Source of the DNA: Fomitopsis serialis | Lineage: Eukaryota; Basidiomycota; Agaricomycetes; Polyporales; Fomitopsidaceae | DNA: 34,688 bases | Direction: 5' to 3' | NCBI RefSeq assembly: GCF_022376445.1 | Contig: NW_025955368.1 | Span: 1-34,688, forward strand | Shown here: positions 1 through 9,701 of the stretch, in pieces | Position numbering within the stretch: position 1 is the first letter of the stretch | How the letters are laid out: each line of letters begins with the position of its first letter | The notes under the pieces: model-generated | What the model was told of the DNA's origin: nothing | The model's input: only the letters and a program-made list of their open reading frames with translations | Databases searched by the model: none | Position numbers and translations under genes: made by a program

Positions 1-41
1 ACAGATTGGGACTTAGCCAGGTACACGGGGACCGCAACGTA

Positions 42-673
42 GGGGTGGCAGCGACAGGGAAGACCACACTCGCACAAGCCCTCTGCGAGAAGCTGCAGCT
101 GCCCTACATAGAGGGCGACGAGCTCCACCCGAAGGCAAACATCGACAAGAGTCGAACGGCCAGCCTCTGACCGACGCGGACCGCGACCCTGGCTCGCGCT
201 CCTGCGCACCACGCGGAGCACATCGTCGCCGAGGAGATCATAAAGGCAAGCCCAACTGCACGAGAGCAAGGGATTACGCCCGTCGTCCGCAAAGCAGGAC
301 GACCGCCAGACGCACCGCGACGACGTACGGGGCGATCATGACGTGCTCTGCGCTCCGGAAGTACTATCGGGACATCCTGCGGGGAAATATCAGGCCTAAC
401 CTCCCCGAGCCGATGCACGAGCTCGAGCCGCCCCCGCCACCAGAACATATGCCGACGTACTTCGTGTTCATGAAGGGCGAGCGGGATATGCTGCTGGATC
501 GCATACAGAAGAGGAAGGGGCATTACATGAGGCAAATATGGTGGATAGCAATTGGCGACGCTGGAGAGCCGGAGGCAGAGGAAGGTGTCGTTACGGTGTC
601 CATGGAGCAGAGTACAGAAGAGCAGACGAAGATAGTGATGGACGAGCTGAACAAGCTGACGGGGGGCGTATAG
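42..673 (+). pseudogene. Gluconokinase, broken by several frameshifts
   Basis: Gluconokinase phosphorylates D-gluconate to 6-phosphogluconate with ATP and feeds the pentose phosphate pathway. The family pieces appear in order but in different frames. A P-loop reads GVAATGKTT (42-68), followed by the substrate-binding block EGDELHPKANIDK. The PLTDADRDP block and an AEHIVAEEI block (from about 217) follow in shifted frames. An open frame from 338 to 673 starts at MTCSALRKYYRDILRG and carries TYFVFMKGERDMLLDR and GHYM. Near 535-580 the expected ANMVDS and LATLE pieces lie in other frames. I count at least four breaks: near 150-160, 190, 215 and 535-580. The stretch 255-337 does not align well to the family. 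The start is not visible and may lie before the window. Either this is a true pseudogene or the sequence here is poor; the downstream proteasome gene is clean. Confidence 0.75.
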
Positions 674-1000
674 CGTGGAATCGAGTAGCAGTAGATGTAG
701 AATAGAACCCACCATCCGGTTATACTATGCCCTTGATGGACGGTCCTCAGTGCTAGTCATGCCGATAAGCGCAAAAAGACAGATAGTCAGAGCAAAGACA
801 TTCTGGTGCTGCAGCTGCATGCCAGTAGAGTAACTTACTTGGATAGACTTGAATGCATGCCCGCGCGCAGGAGACGCGCTGGCGCGCGTCGGCAAAGTCC
901 GATCGCATCGCGATTCGCGGGTGCACGACGCGTAAGGCAGACGCGTCAACCCATCCAAGCCTGCACCTCTTCCTCATCCCCCCCTCCATTCTCATCCACC
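674..1000. other. Intergenic, promoter side of the proteasome gene
   Basis: No coding region can be supported here. The last 40 bases before the proteasome start (961-1000) are strongly pyrimidine-rich, as is common in fungal core promoters and 5' leaders. I see no clear TATA box. Confidence 0.5.
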
Positions 1001-2212
1001 ATGGTAAGCAAGATTCTCATTCAGAATCGCAATACGGGTACTGAGTTTACCGCAGGCCAGGCGTTATGACAGTACGTTGTCCGCAACGAGCTGAAGGCAC
1101 CGGCTAACTATGCACGTTGTTGCGCTATAGGTCGTACCACGATCTTCTCGCCAGAGGGTGAGTGTGAAGGCCCTTGTATTTCGAATCAACTGGTTACTGA
1201 GCGTGTGCATAGGGCGACTATATCAAAGTCAGTCCAACCGCCTACTACGCTCCCTGTCCGTACTAACCTTGGGCATTGTGTGCACAGTTGAGTATGCCAT
1301 GGAGGCGATCTCACATGCGGGTACCGTTCTTGGTGTGCTCGCAAAAGATGGAGTCGTCCTCGCAGCGGAGAAGAAGGTAACAGGGAAGCTGCTGGACATG
1401 AGCGGCGCGAAGGACGGTGGCTACGGAGGTAGCGGAGAGAAGATCTTCTTGCTCAACTCGTGCGTCCCTTCGTGGATTTCTTCAGTTTCTCTCTGAAGTG
1501 TATGGTCAATCACAGAAATGTCATCTCGGGTGTCGCTGGTCTTACTGCCGACGCGAACTCTCTCGTCAACTATTCACGACAAACAGCACAAGGACATTTG
1601 TTCAACTACAACGAGGACATCCCCGTCGAGCTTCTCGTGCAGAGATTATGTGATCTCAAGCAGGGCTACACACAATATGGAGGTGCGCCATGCGATATTC
1701 TGTACTCCAGGACTCTCGGCCTCACGTGAATGCACACACAAGGTCTGCGTCCGTTCGGTGTATCCATTCTCTACGCCGGCTACGACGCGCACTACCAATT
1801 CCAGCTCTACCACTCCGACCCGTCAGGTAACTACTCCGGCTGGAAGGCGACGTGTATCGGCGCGAACAACGGCACCGCGCAGAGTCTGCTCAAGCAAGAG
1901 TACAAGGACGACATCGGGATCGACGAGGCAGTCGGGCTCGTCCTCCGGACGATGAGCAAGACCATGGACAGCACTACGCTGGGAAGCGAGAAGCGTGCGT
2001 GTCTTTCGCCTCTCCCAGCCTGCCTATTGGCGTGTGATCGGTTGTGCAAGCTCGCTAATGCTCCCTCTCTTGCAGTGGAGTTTGCGACGCTGACGCTGGA
2101 CGCGGATAAGCTGCCCAAGGCGAAGATATACAAGCCCGCAGAAATCGACGCGCTCCTGGCGAAACATGACCTGGCGAAGAAGGACGAAGACGCGGAGATG
2201 AGGGCTGCATGA
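1001..2212 (+). CDS. 20S proteasome subunit alpha type 4 (PSMA4/Pre9-like)
   Basis: Structural alpha-ring subunit of the 20S proteasome, with no protease activity of its own. Eight exons: 1001-1003, 1056-1071, 1131-1157, 1213-1227, 1288-1459, 1516-1682, 1743-1994 and 2076-2212. They join in frame to 262 residues, close to the 261 usual for PSMA4. The N-terminus reads [16 protein letters not shown] then [16 protein letters not shown], which is the alpha-type signature. [55 protein letters not shown] and [16 protein letters not shown] are all characteristic of this subunit. The C-terminus is a charged KKDEDAE tail. The start is set by the ATG at 1001 in a CCACCATGG context; it is followed at once by an intron. 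Splice phases agree throughout and no frame break is present. Identity as the alpha-4 type is firm. Confidence 0.96.
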
Positions 2213-2549
2213 TGGTGTACCGTGATGCTGGCTCGGACGGACCCTACTGTTGTACATGTTATTGCAATTCAATCCGCTTTCCCATGCAAGGCGCGGTGAA
2301 ACAGTGCGGCGACTCGAGCATTATCATTCCTGACCAGTGGGATGCAGTGCATTTGCCACTTTTCCGCGCCTGGCCTCTTCTGGGTGAGCTGGCCGGGCTA
2401 ACTACGACATTTAGCGCCCGTACGACGCCTGCTTCCGCAGCTGCATATAGCAACTTGTCTCTATCTTCTCTCACCTCTCTTTCACTCCCCGTACATATAC
2501 CGGCCGCGCCGTTCCCTCTCCTTTAGCACAAAACCTACCTCCGAGCAAG
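2213..2549. other. Intergenic between proteasome and copper transporter genes
   Basis: No gene is supported. The part from about 2450 to the next start is rich in C and T, consistent with a fungal promoter or 5' leader. I recognised no copper-response element. Confidence 0.45.
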
Positions 2550-3246
2550 ATGAACCACGGCGACCACGGCGGGCATGGCGGGCACGGCGACGGGGGGATG
2601 GACATGGGCCCGATGTGCAGCATGAACATGATCTGGAACACGCAGATCGAGGACACCTGCGTCGTGTTCAAGTGGTGGCACGTCCGGAGCACCGCGGGCT
2701 TCGTCGCGTCATTCTTCGCCATCGTCGCGCTGGGCGTGCTGTACGAGTGGCTCCGCGTCGCCGCGCGCGATGCGGACAGGCTGATCGCGAAGAGGCTCGT
2801 CGCGGAGGGGAAGGGCAAGGCGAGGATCCGGAGCGGCCGGGCGACGCCGGAGAGCGACTCTGAGGCGGCGGGGCTGTTGGGCGGCGAGCGTGCGGCGCGG
2901 AAGGTCGGGTGAGTGGTAGATCGTGCATAGGTGAGGGGGATGCTGATGGTCTGTGGCGACGCAGGACCCCGCTCCCGTTCTTGCCTCGCGTAACCCGGGC
3001 GGTGCTGTATGGCGTACAGGTCTTCTTGTCCTTCTTCCTCATGCTGGTCTTCATGACCTACAACGTACGTTTGCGGACCCCTTGCCATCCGACCTCTTCC
3101 CGGCTAACACTTGTCTTCGGCAGGCCTATCTCATCCTCGCAGTCGTTGCAGGCGCCGCCATCGGTCACTTCGTCTTCAGTTCGCACTTCGACATCAATGC
3201 TGCCCTCGCTGGCCCCGTCGACTCCAAGGGGATGTCGTGCCATTAG
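2550..3246 (+). CDS. Ctr-family copper transporter
   Basis: High-affinity Cu(I) transporter of the Ctr/SLC31 family, acting as a trimer in the plasma or vacuolar membrane. Exons 2550-2908, 2965-3064 and 3124-3246 give 193 residues. The N-terminus is rich in His, Gly and Met (NHGDHGGHGGHGDGGMDMG, then MCSMNM), a typical copper-binding ectodomain. TM1 is near residues 46-70, with a soluble loop to about 120. TM2 carries the MxxxM copper filter (M146 and M150 in LMLVFMTYN). TM3 carries GxxxG (G163-G167 in VVAGAAIGHF). The C-terminus ends MSCH, a Cys-His pair of the kind that binds copper at the Ctr exit. Splice phases agree. Length and a short tail fit either a Ctr1-like or Ctr2-like protein; membrane location cannot be decided from sequence alone. 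Confidence 0.94.
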
Positions 3247-3813
3247 AGCAGTGCTGTCATCCGTTCCCACCCATTCCTACGCTTCCTGTCGCTGGTAGAT
3301 GGTTCCTGCTCTCGTTCGGATCAAGGCTTGTACGATACTATCGGAGCACTGCTGGATCATATCATTGTGTTTGACACTACCCAGAGACGACCTCATTGCG
3401 CTCGGTCGATGAAGCCTATACCCAGTCTCCCAAGTCGCTCTGGTCCGCAACGCACCCTGCGTGGATGGGGCTAGAGGCTGCATAGCGTTCGCTAGTGTGC
3501 CTGTCATATTGACTGACGGACTACACGAGCGGCAGCGATGCGCTCGCATGTACTGCAGTGACAGTTCGGGAGGAGTGGGGCCTCTGACGGACTGTCTGAG
3601 TAGGAATGACGTCTCTGGAACCAGAGCTTACAAAGGCCAGCCGCTTGTCGAAACCCTAGACGCATCCGGCGCTGGATGGTATAAGCACGATTGGCGGTGC
3701 TCTAGCTATTCACCACACTCGACAATTCTGCTAAACACGCTCATACGACATCCTTGGTGTCTGACGAGGGATCGAACGTCACTTACAAGCATCGTGAATA
3801 CAGCCACGACATA
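3247..3813. other. Intergenic, 567 nt
   Basis: Short open frames occur but none has family motifs or convincing splice partners. No tRNA is visible. It probably holds the 3' end of the copper transporter transcript and the promoter of the next gene. Confidence 0.4.
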
Positions 3814-4840
3814 ATGAAGGTCCTCATCACCGGTGCCTCAGGCAGAACCTCTGGCTACGTCCTCAAGGCCCTCCTCAGGTCACCCTCCCCACTCGACCTG
3901 CGTCTCTTCGTGCGCTCCGAGGCCGCCATCCAGAAGCTCACCTCCCAGCACCCGCGCCTCTCCCCAGCGGACTTCGCGCTCGGCGACTTCCTCGAGGCGA
4001 GCACGCTCCCGCCCGCGCTCGACGGCATCGACGTCGTGTTCCACAACGCACCCGTGTTCCACCCGAACGAGGGGGCGATGGGCATCGCGCTGATCGACGC
4101 GGCGAAAGCGGCGGGCGTGAAGCACTTCGTGTACTGCAGCGTGCTCTTCCCGATCTTGACGAAGATGCAGCACCATAAGGTGAAGAGGGAGTGAGTCGTG
4201 TTCTTCGCGTCGCGGGTCTGCTGGGCCGTCGGTGTTAATCCACTCGTTTAGTATCGAGGAATACCTGATCGAGTCGGGCCTGAACTACACCATCTTGGAG
4301 GTGAAGCCACGAGCTATTCCCGTCTGGTGGTTTATTGAAGTTCGCCGTTCCACAGCCCAGTTCCTTCATGCAGAACATTGACCTGCAAGCCACGCTGAGG
4401 TCGTCCACTATCACCGCCGGCTACTCCCAGACGACGCTCCAAGGTTTCCTCGACCTCGGTGACCTTGCGGACATTGCGGCGAAGGTTATCCTCGATCCCG
4501 CCCCGCACAACCGCGCGAGGTACGAGCTGGTGGGCGAGAACTGCAGCATGGAGGACATCGCGCGTAAGCTGTCCGCGCACCTGGGCAAGGAGATCGCCGT
4601 CCAGAAAGCAACGGAACATCCCAAATTACCAAGCGGGTACATGGTGGAGACGATGGACAGGATGCTGTTCTACTATGACAGACGGTGAGTGACTGGAGGT
4701 ACTGCAGCACAGGTGGATAGTGCTCACTCCTGTGCCTCTTATGCAGTGGTATCCCGGGGAACAATAATGTGACGCGATGGCTGCTGGGTCGGGAGCCGAC
4801 AACTTGGAAAGCGCTGATCCAGCGTGAAGTGAAGGCTTAG
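3814..4840 (+). CDS. NmrA-like NAD(P)-binding protein
   Basis: Atypical short-chain dehydrogenase of the NmrA/NAD(P)-binding Rossmann group. Such proteins are either redox sensors or reductases, and the substrate cannot be told from sequence. Exons 3814-4190, 4252-4300, 4356-4684 and 4747-4840 give 282 residues. The N-terminus MKVLITGASGRTSGYVLKAL holds the dinucleotide-binding GxxGxxG (GASGRTSG). Further fold signatures are ALGDFLEASTL, GIDVVFHNAPVF, GVKHFVYCSVLFP, then IEEYLIESGLNYTILEPSSF and GDLADIAAKVILDP. A longer in-frame reading from 3754 exists, but 3814 is preferred because the Rossmann strand starts immediately there. The usual catalytic YxxxK is not obvious; HHKVKRE follows the strand where it would be, which fits an NmrA-type rather than a classical reductase. 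Confidence 0.88.
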
Positions 4841-5926
4841 GGATGCACAGCGTCTCCGGGTGCACGGACGTGTAACTTACGAGTATAGACGACGTTGTGT
4901 ACCTCTGCGTCATAACATTGCAATAAAGAGACAAAGAAAGATTGGTCGTGGACGCAGTTATGCTTGAGAAGCATTGAAGATAACCAATGCGTGTTAGTGC
5001 GCGTGCAGGGCTCAATGGAGGAGCACATCTGCTGCGCTCTCATGGAAGGCGGTCGACCCCATGATGCAAACACCGCGGATCCGTCGGGAGAAGCTGTCAT
5101 GTCTTTGCTGAGCGGAAATTGTGCGGAAGTCTCGCTTCGCGGGGATGGTCCGTTCAGCTACGAGCGAAGTTCTTCTGTCAGAGATCTCTGCCGAATAAGT
5201 ACCCCCGCCAGAGGTAGGCAATTGCAACTTCAGTCTATGTAGCTTGACCGCCATCATTCGCCCATGTCGGTTTGGCCAGAAAGACCGTTCCAAGTCCAAA
5301 TCTCGGTTTAACGTTCCCTGCAACTAGGAGAACGGGGAGCGAGGAGGGGCGGAGAACTTGCGGAAAACTCACCTGAAAGCCGTGCATTCCCTCGGGACCG
5401 GCATGACGTGCCAGGCTGGCTATAATAGAATAGCTGAAAATTGAGGCAGGCCTGGAAGCTGTCTCCCGAGTGCTGGCGTCTTACAAGTAGAACGCTCGAT
5501 TGGACTGCAATGAGAGCTTCGTGTCTACGACGATAGCTGTCTTGACATGGGCGTAAGCGAATAGAACAATGGCCCCAGGAGTGGTTATAGTGGTTCTCAG
5601 TCGATGGTGTCTCATGCTTGCGCTGCAGAGTTGGAAGGTGTGGTACTCATGGCGAGTTCGAACTTCGAAGGTCTGTGAGGACAATGAAGAACTCGGAAGA
5701 ACTGTGGGCGTGCCAAGGGCGAAGAACGAGGGGGGATTGCCAAAGATGGGAGGGGGGATATTAAGGCACGTGTTGGGGAGGAGGAGGTTGACAAGCGCCG
5801 GGTTGCGGAGATTTGTAGAGCAAACAACAAGGGGAAGATTGTCGTGCACGTTTACCACCCGCCGCTCCTTTGTTCTTCACCCGGCTGCCCTTCTGCGCCC
5901 CTATATCGTTTATTTAATCAATCACA
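4841..5926. other. Intergenic, about 1.1 kb
   Basis: No gene is supported. It contains a poly(A)-type hexamer just after the NmrA-like gene. The open frames near 5480-5860 on both strands are low-complexity or lack family motifs, and they run into the leader of the next gene. Pyrimidine-rich, TATTTAATC-containing sequence precedes the start at 5927. Confidence 0.45.
4922..4927 (+). terminator. Candidate poly(A) signal of the NmrA-like gene
   Basis: An AATAAA hexamer lies about 80 nt after the stop codon of the NmrA-like gene on the same strand. Fungal 3' ends often lack an exact hexamer, so this is suggestive only. Confidence 0.35.
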
Positions 5927-7485
5927 ATGGCCCACCGCCGCACACCGTCTGCCCGCTTCCCCGACCTACACATGTACGGCAACGGCAGCACCCTCCCCAG
6001 CCCCGTCCTCGAATCCCCGCCCTTCACCCCCGCCGCCGTCAGCTTCGCCGCCCTCTCGTCCATCGCGAGCCGCAAACCCAGGTCATACTGGTACCGCACA
6101 ACATTCCTCGCGCTCCTCGCGCTCGTCGTGCTCTCCGTCTACATCCTCCTCGTCGCCCAGCCGTCACTATCATCCATCCCGGCCGCCTTCGACTCCGACA
6201 GCCATCCACATGCGCACCTGTCGCCAGACGCGTTCCGGCTAGCCGCGCTGCGACACAAGCATCCATGGAGCAGCAACGAGAGCACCCCCGGGCGGCCGCA
6301 TGTGCAGCTGAACGCGTCGCAGGAGCTCGCGGCGGTATCAAGTTTTATCGCGAGCCTCCCACAGAACGTGATTCCCGGCACCGTCGATCCTTCCCAGCCG
6401 ATCGACCCTCAGCTCGTACTCGACTTCGACACCCGGGGGGCGCACGCTGCTGAGGAGGTCGAGACGATAGTAAAGGACGTATGGGCACAACATCCCGTTA
6501 TGCTCTATTCAAAGGTGAGCCGTCGTTCCGTGTTCCGTTAACTCCATTCGCTCCCCATGTCTGTGCTGGGGTTTCTATACGGCCCTCAAGTATGTGCTGC
6601 TTCTACGATGGGCGAGCGGGCGGAGCATCGCCCACAATGCATAGGATGTATCCTGTGTACGTGCGCTGAAACATTTCGTTGACTATTGTTCATGCATCTC
6701 GGGTCAATGTCCGGACCAGATGCCACTGTTGACTGCACCGTCAGCCTCACGTCACAGGCGCTCTGCTCTGACAGATACAGATACCTCCGTCTCTCATATG
6801 CACCAAGTGCTATCGAGGCACCTGTGCATGCGTAAGGCCTTCCGAGGCTGCTCCGTGTGTGCCTGGCTATATGTGGTGCATGGGATGGGCAAGCGTGTTT
6901 GGAGACCATGTTCGTCGTCTGTATGGGCGCACCATGCACTACTTGACTGCGCGGGGGCGGACATACCAGTGCACTCGTCAGCCGAACCTCGCATCCCCAT
7001 CTGCCCTGAGATAGTTTGGATAGCATGCACACATTGATGTGATCGTAATACTGTCGCATATGACAAGTGTCTCGCGAATCAGCATCCGTCAATGCGCCTC
7101 GACGCAGACGATGCCTCACTTCTCGCGACTGTCCACCGCTCGTCTTCATGCACACGGTACCGCAGCCGAACAGCCAACTCACACACACCCACAGTTCTAC
7201 TCTCCCGTCTCTCGCGAGCTCAAGCAGATGCTCGGGGACCTCTACCTCCAGCCCGCACCCACGATCATCGAGGTCGACCAGCGCGTCGACGAGGGCGTCC
7301 TCGCGCCGCTGCTCTTCCGGCTCACAGGCAAGTCAGAGCTCCCGATCCTCCTCGTCGGCGGGCGCCCGCTCGGCACGCTCGAGGAGATCCGGTACCTCAA
7401 GAAGAAGGGCGAGCTCCAGCGGATGGTGACCGCCGCGGGCGCGGAGGTGTACGGCGCGAGGAGGAAGCAGAAGAAGCTGCACTGA
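5927..7485 (+). CDS. Membrane-anchored glutaredoxin-like protein lacking the active-site cysteine
   Basis: Exons 5927-6514 and 7195-7485 give 292 residues. A cytosolic-type N-tail of about 58 residues precedes one membrane helix (FLALLALVVLSVYILLVA, about 59-77). This is a type II topology like yeast Grx6 and Grx7 of the secretory pathway. A linker follows, then a glutaredoxin fold from about residue 165. HPVMLYSK joins across the intron to FYSPVSRELKQMLGDL. The position of the CPYC/CPYS redox site therefore reads S199-P-V-S202, with no cysteine. The rest of the fold is kept: the LPILLVGGRPLGTLEEI block with its conserved proline and GG, and a KKKGELQRM helix. The splice is phase 0 and aligns without gaps to glutaredoxins, so a missed exon with the cysteine is unlikely. 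It is probably not a normal thiol oxidoreductase; a binding or structural role is inference. Confidence 0.85.
6515..7194 (+). other. Unusually long intron (680 nt) in the glutaredoxin-like gene
   Basis: Donor GTGAGC and acceptor CCCACAG bound a 680-nt intron, about ten times the usual intron length here. I could not recognise a gene, a tRNA or terminal inverted repeats within it. Short open frames on both strands have no family motif. Confidence 0.7.
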
Positions 7486-8309
7486 GCCTTCACGTCGTTG
7501 GTCCTGGTCTGGCGCTTGCTGATAACGGAGACGGATCTGCGCACGCACGCACTGGCATACTGTACGCATACTCGGACACTTTCTTTTCTTGCTTATAGCT
7601 CGCCCACCGTCGCGCCTCTGCATGCCCCGGCACCCCCACTCCCGCGCATACACTTGCGACGGCGGCTGGCAGGCTGGGTTTTTTGGATCTACGTCGACGT
7701 CGACGTCGACGATGCATGTGCTCACTCACATACATACTTGGTGTTATAGCCGGGTGTACAACTAGCTGCTTCGCACTATCATACTTCCATACAGTGTCTG
7801 CTGCACTGGCATGCCTACTACTCTTACATACTCCGCATAGACTTTTCCGGACACATGATGCATATGGCTGAATGACGAGAGGCACGATCTTTTTTACTTG
7901 GTTCTTGGTGTGGTATAGGTTGGGTATAGGCTTGGTGGGGTTCAGATTCAGTGCAGAGAACTCGGGCGCTTGGCAACATATGAGCGGTCTTGCGCAACTA
8001 CATGGGACATCCACTCTGGGATTCCATCGACAGCTTACCGGCTGGACATGTACTTGCAGAAAGTACGTACATATGGCCTCGGTACCGGTATTACCACGAC
8101 CGCACTGGCAGGTCCGCAGTTGTATCAAGTCGCATCCATCGGCGCGTGAAGCTTTGAAGGATCGACAGATCGATGACTCGCGCCATAGTCAATAAATGGA
8201 TGAGACCCTCATCTCATCTTACTCTCGGACAAGCAGGGCGTCCCCCCTCGAAGTCTCTCACTCACACGCACAACAAGTCTAAGGGTAATACGGTCGATAG
8301 GCTGCAAGG
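7486..8309. other. Intergenic, 824 nt
   Basis: No gene is supported. It contains a short ACGTCG tandem repeat, and an AATAAA at 8191-8196 that is far from the upstream stop codon. The last 100 bases are the likely promoter and leader of the HAD phosphatase gene. Confidence 0.4.
7691..7712. repeat. ACGTCG microsatellite
   Basis: The hexamer ACGTCG is repeated about three and a half times. Because GTCGAC is its own reverse complement, the tract is also self-complementary. Confidence 0.8.
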
Positions 8310-9414
8310 ATGGTCCAGAGGCCGAAGATCGAGTATGTCATCTTCGATATGGATGGTGAGCCTGAGATCTCCGAGTCCTTCGCGTTGCGCTCTAGGCCCT
8401 TGCATGCTGGGCCTCTGGCTGGCTGCTAGCGTCGCTCGTCGGGGCTGACGGCTCTTGATCTGTAATGTGCAGGACTGCTCATCGACACGGAGAGGGTGTA
8501 CACAGAGGTCACAAGTACGTGTCGCTGAATTCAAGCACGCCTGCCGAAGACATGACCGTGCGCCCACTCAGATAACATCCTCGCAAAGTATGGCAAGGAG
8601 ATGACCTGGGACATCAAGGCCGGGCTCATGGGCAAACGTACGTCCGCCGTCTCACCTCTCCAGGTCCACCACTCACCCTCGTACCCCCCTCCCCCCACAT
8701 CCCGCACAGCCGAGCGCGAAGCCGCAGCGCACCTCCTCTCCTTCTTCCCCGACCTCCCGCCCGACTTCACCATCGACACCTACCTCAACCTCCGGCGCCC
8801 CGGCCAAGACCTGCTCTGGCCGACCGTGCAGCCGCTCCCGGGCGTGCTCAAGCTCGTGCAGCACCTCCGGCGGCACAACGTGCCCATCGCGGTCGCGACC
8901 GGCTCGCAGCGGCGCCACTACGCGAAGAAGAGCGCGCACCTCATGGACGCGCTCTTTGGGTGCTTCGAGGGGCACATCGTCTGCGCGGATGACGGGCTCA
9001 TCCGTACGGGCAGGGGCAAGCCGCACCCGGACGTGTTCCTCGTCGCCGCGGAGAGGATGCTCGGGCGCGCGGTGGGCGAGGGCGAGGTGGAGGAGCGCAG
9101 CCTGGGCGAGGAGCAGAGGGCGGAGCGCGCGAAGGGCCTTGTGTTCGAGGATGCGATCCCGGGCGTGCAGGCGGGGAAACGCGCCGGGATGAACGGTGCG
9201 TCGCCGGCCTCGTGCGGGGCTGTGTCATGTTTTGTAGCTGGAGACCTGATGGGTTGTCAATGTAGTTGTGTGGGTCCCGGACGCGAACCTCCTGGCGCTG
9301 GGCGAGGCGGGGCCAACCCTGGGCGTCGAACAGCCCGAGCAGACGCTGAAGAGCCTCGAGGAATTTGTGCCCGAGGAGTGGGGGTTGCCTCCGTATGATG
9401 CGGAGTCTGAGTAA
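8310..9414 (+). CDS. HAD-family phosphatase, pseudouridine-5'-phosphatase-like
   Basis: Haloacid dehalogenase superfamily hydrolase that removes phosphate from small phosphorylated substrates. Best match by pattern is the HDHD1/PUDP type (pseudouridine 5'-phosphate) and fungal relatives. Exons 8310-8355, 8473-8514, 8572-8637, 8710-9195 and 9266-9414 give 262 residues. Motif I is FDMDGLLIDTERVY with D13 and D15. The cap region has YGKEMTWDIKAGLMGK, very close to the HDHD1 pattern. Motif II is IAVATGSQ, motif III the lysine of GRGKPHPDVFL, and motif IV LVFEDAIPGVQAGKRAGM. VVWVPDANLL and EEWGLPPYD near the end also fit HDHD1-like proteins. An insertion rich in Gly and Glu lies between motifs III and IV. 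All splice phases agree. Substrate assignment is by similarity only. Confidence 0.92.
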
Positions 9415-9701
9415 ACGAAAGGACAGGAGGCTAGATGTAGCGCTTGCGCATGAAACAAACGTCGTCGTCGGGCTGTGGTGTTAGAGCATACACAGACACT
9501 ACCATACCTTCAGTGGGGGAAACGCGCCTCGCTGAGTGTCATGTCTGAGCTACAAGCCACCGATGTGCTTACGGCCTCGCTTGGGAGGTCTAATATGGTA
9601 CAGCAAATAGACATACACCCGGTGTTCTACAGGAAAGGTCCCATGCTATACTTGTTGGAGGGGTCAGTCATTCATCTCAAGTGGAGTGTTGGCACACATA
9701 C

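Noticed and set aside
3768..3780. Reverse-strand GTTCGATCC resembling a tRNA T loop
   Set aside because: Stem bases on the two sides are not complementary and no cloverleaf can be drawn.
5569..6453. A 294-codon open frame on the plus strand
   Set aside because: It overlaps the glutaredoxin-like gene in another frame, is very rich in Pro, Arg and His in the overlap, and has no family motif. It is a shadow of a GC-rich coding exon.
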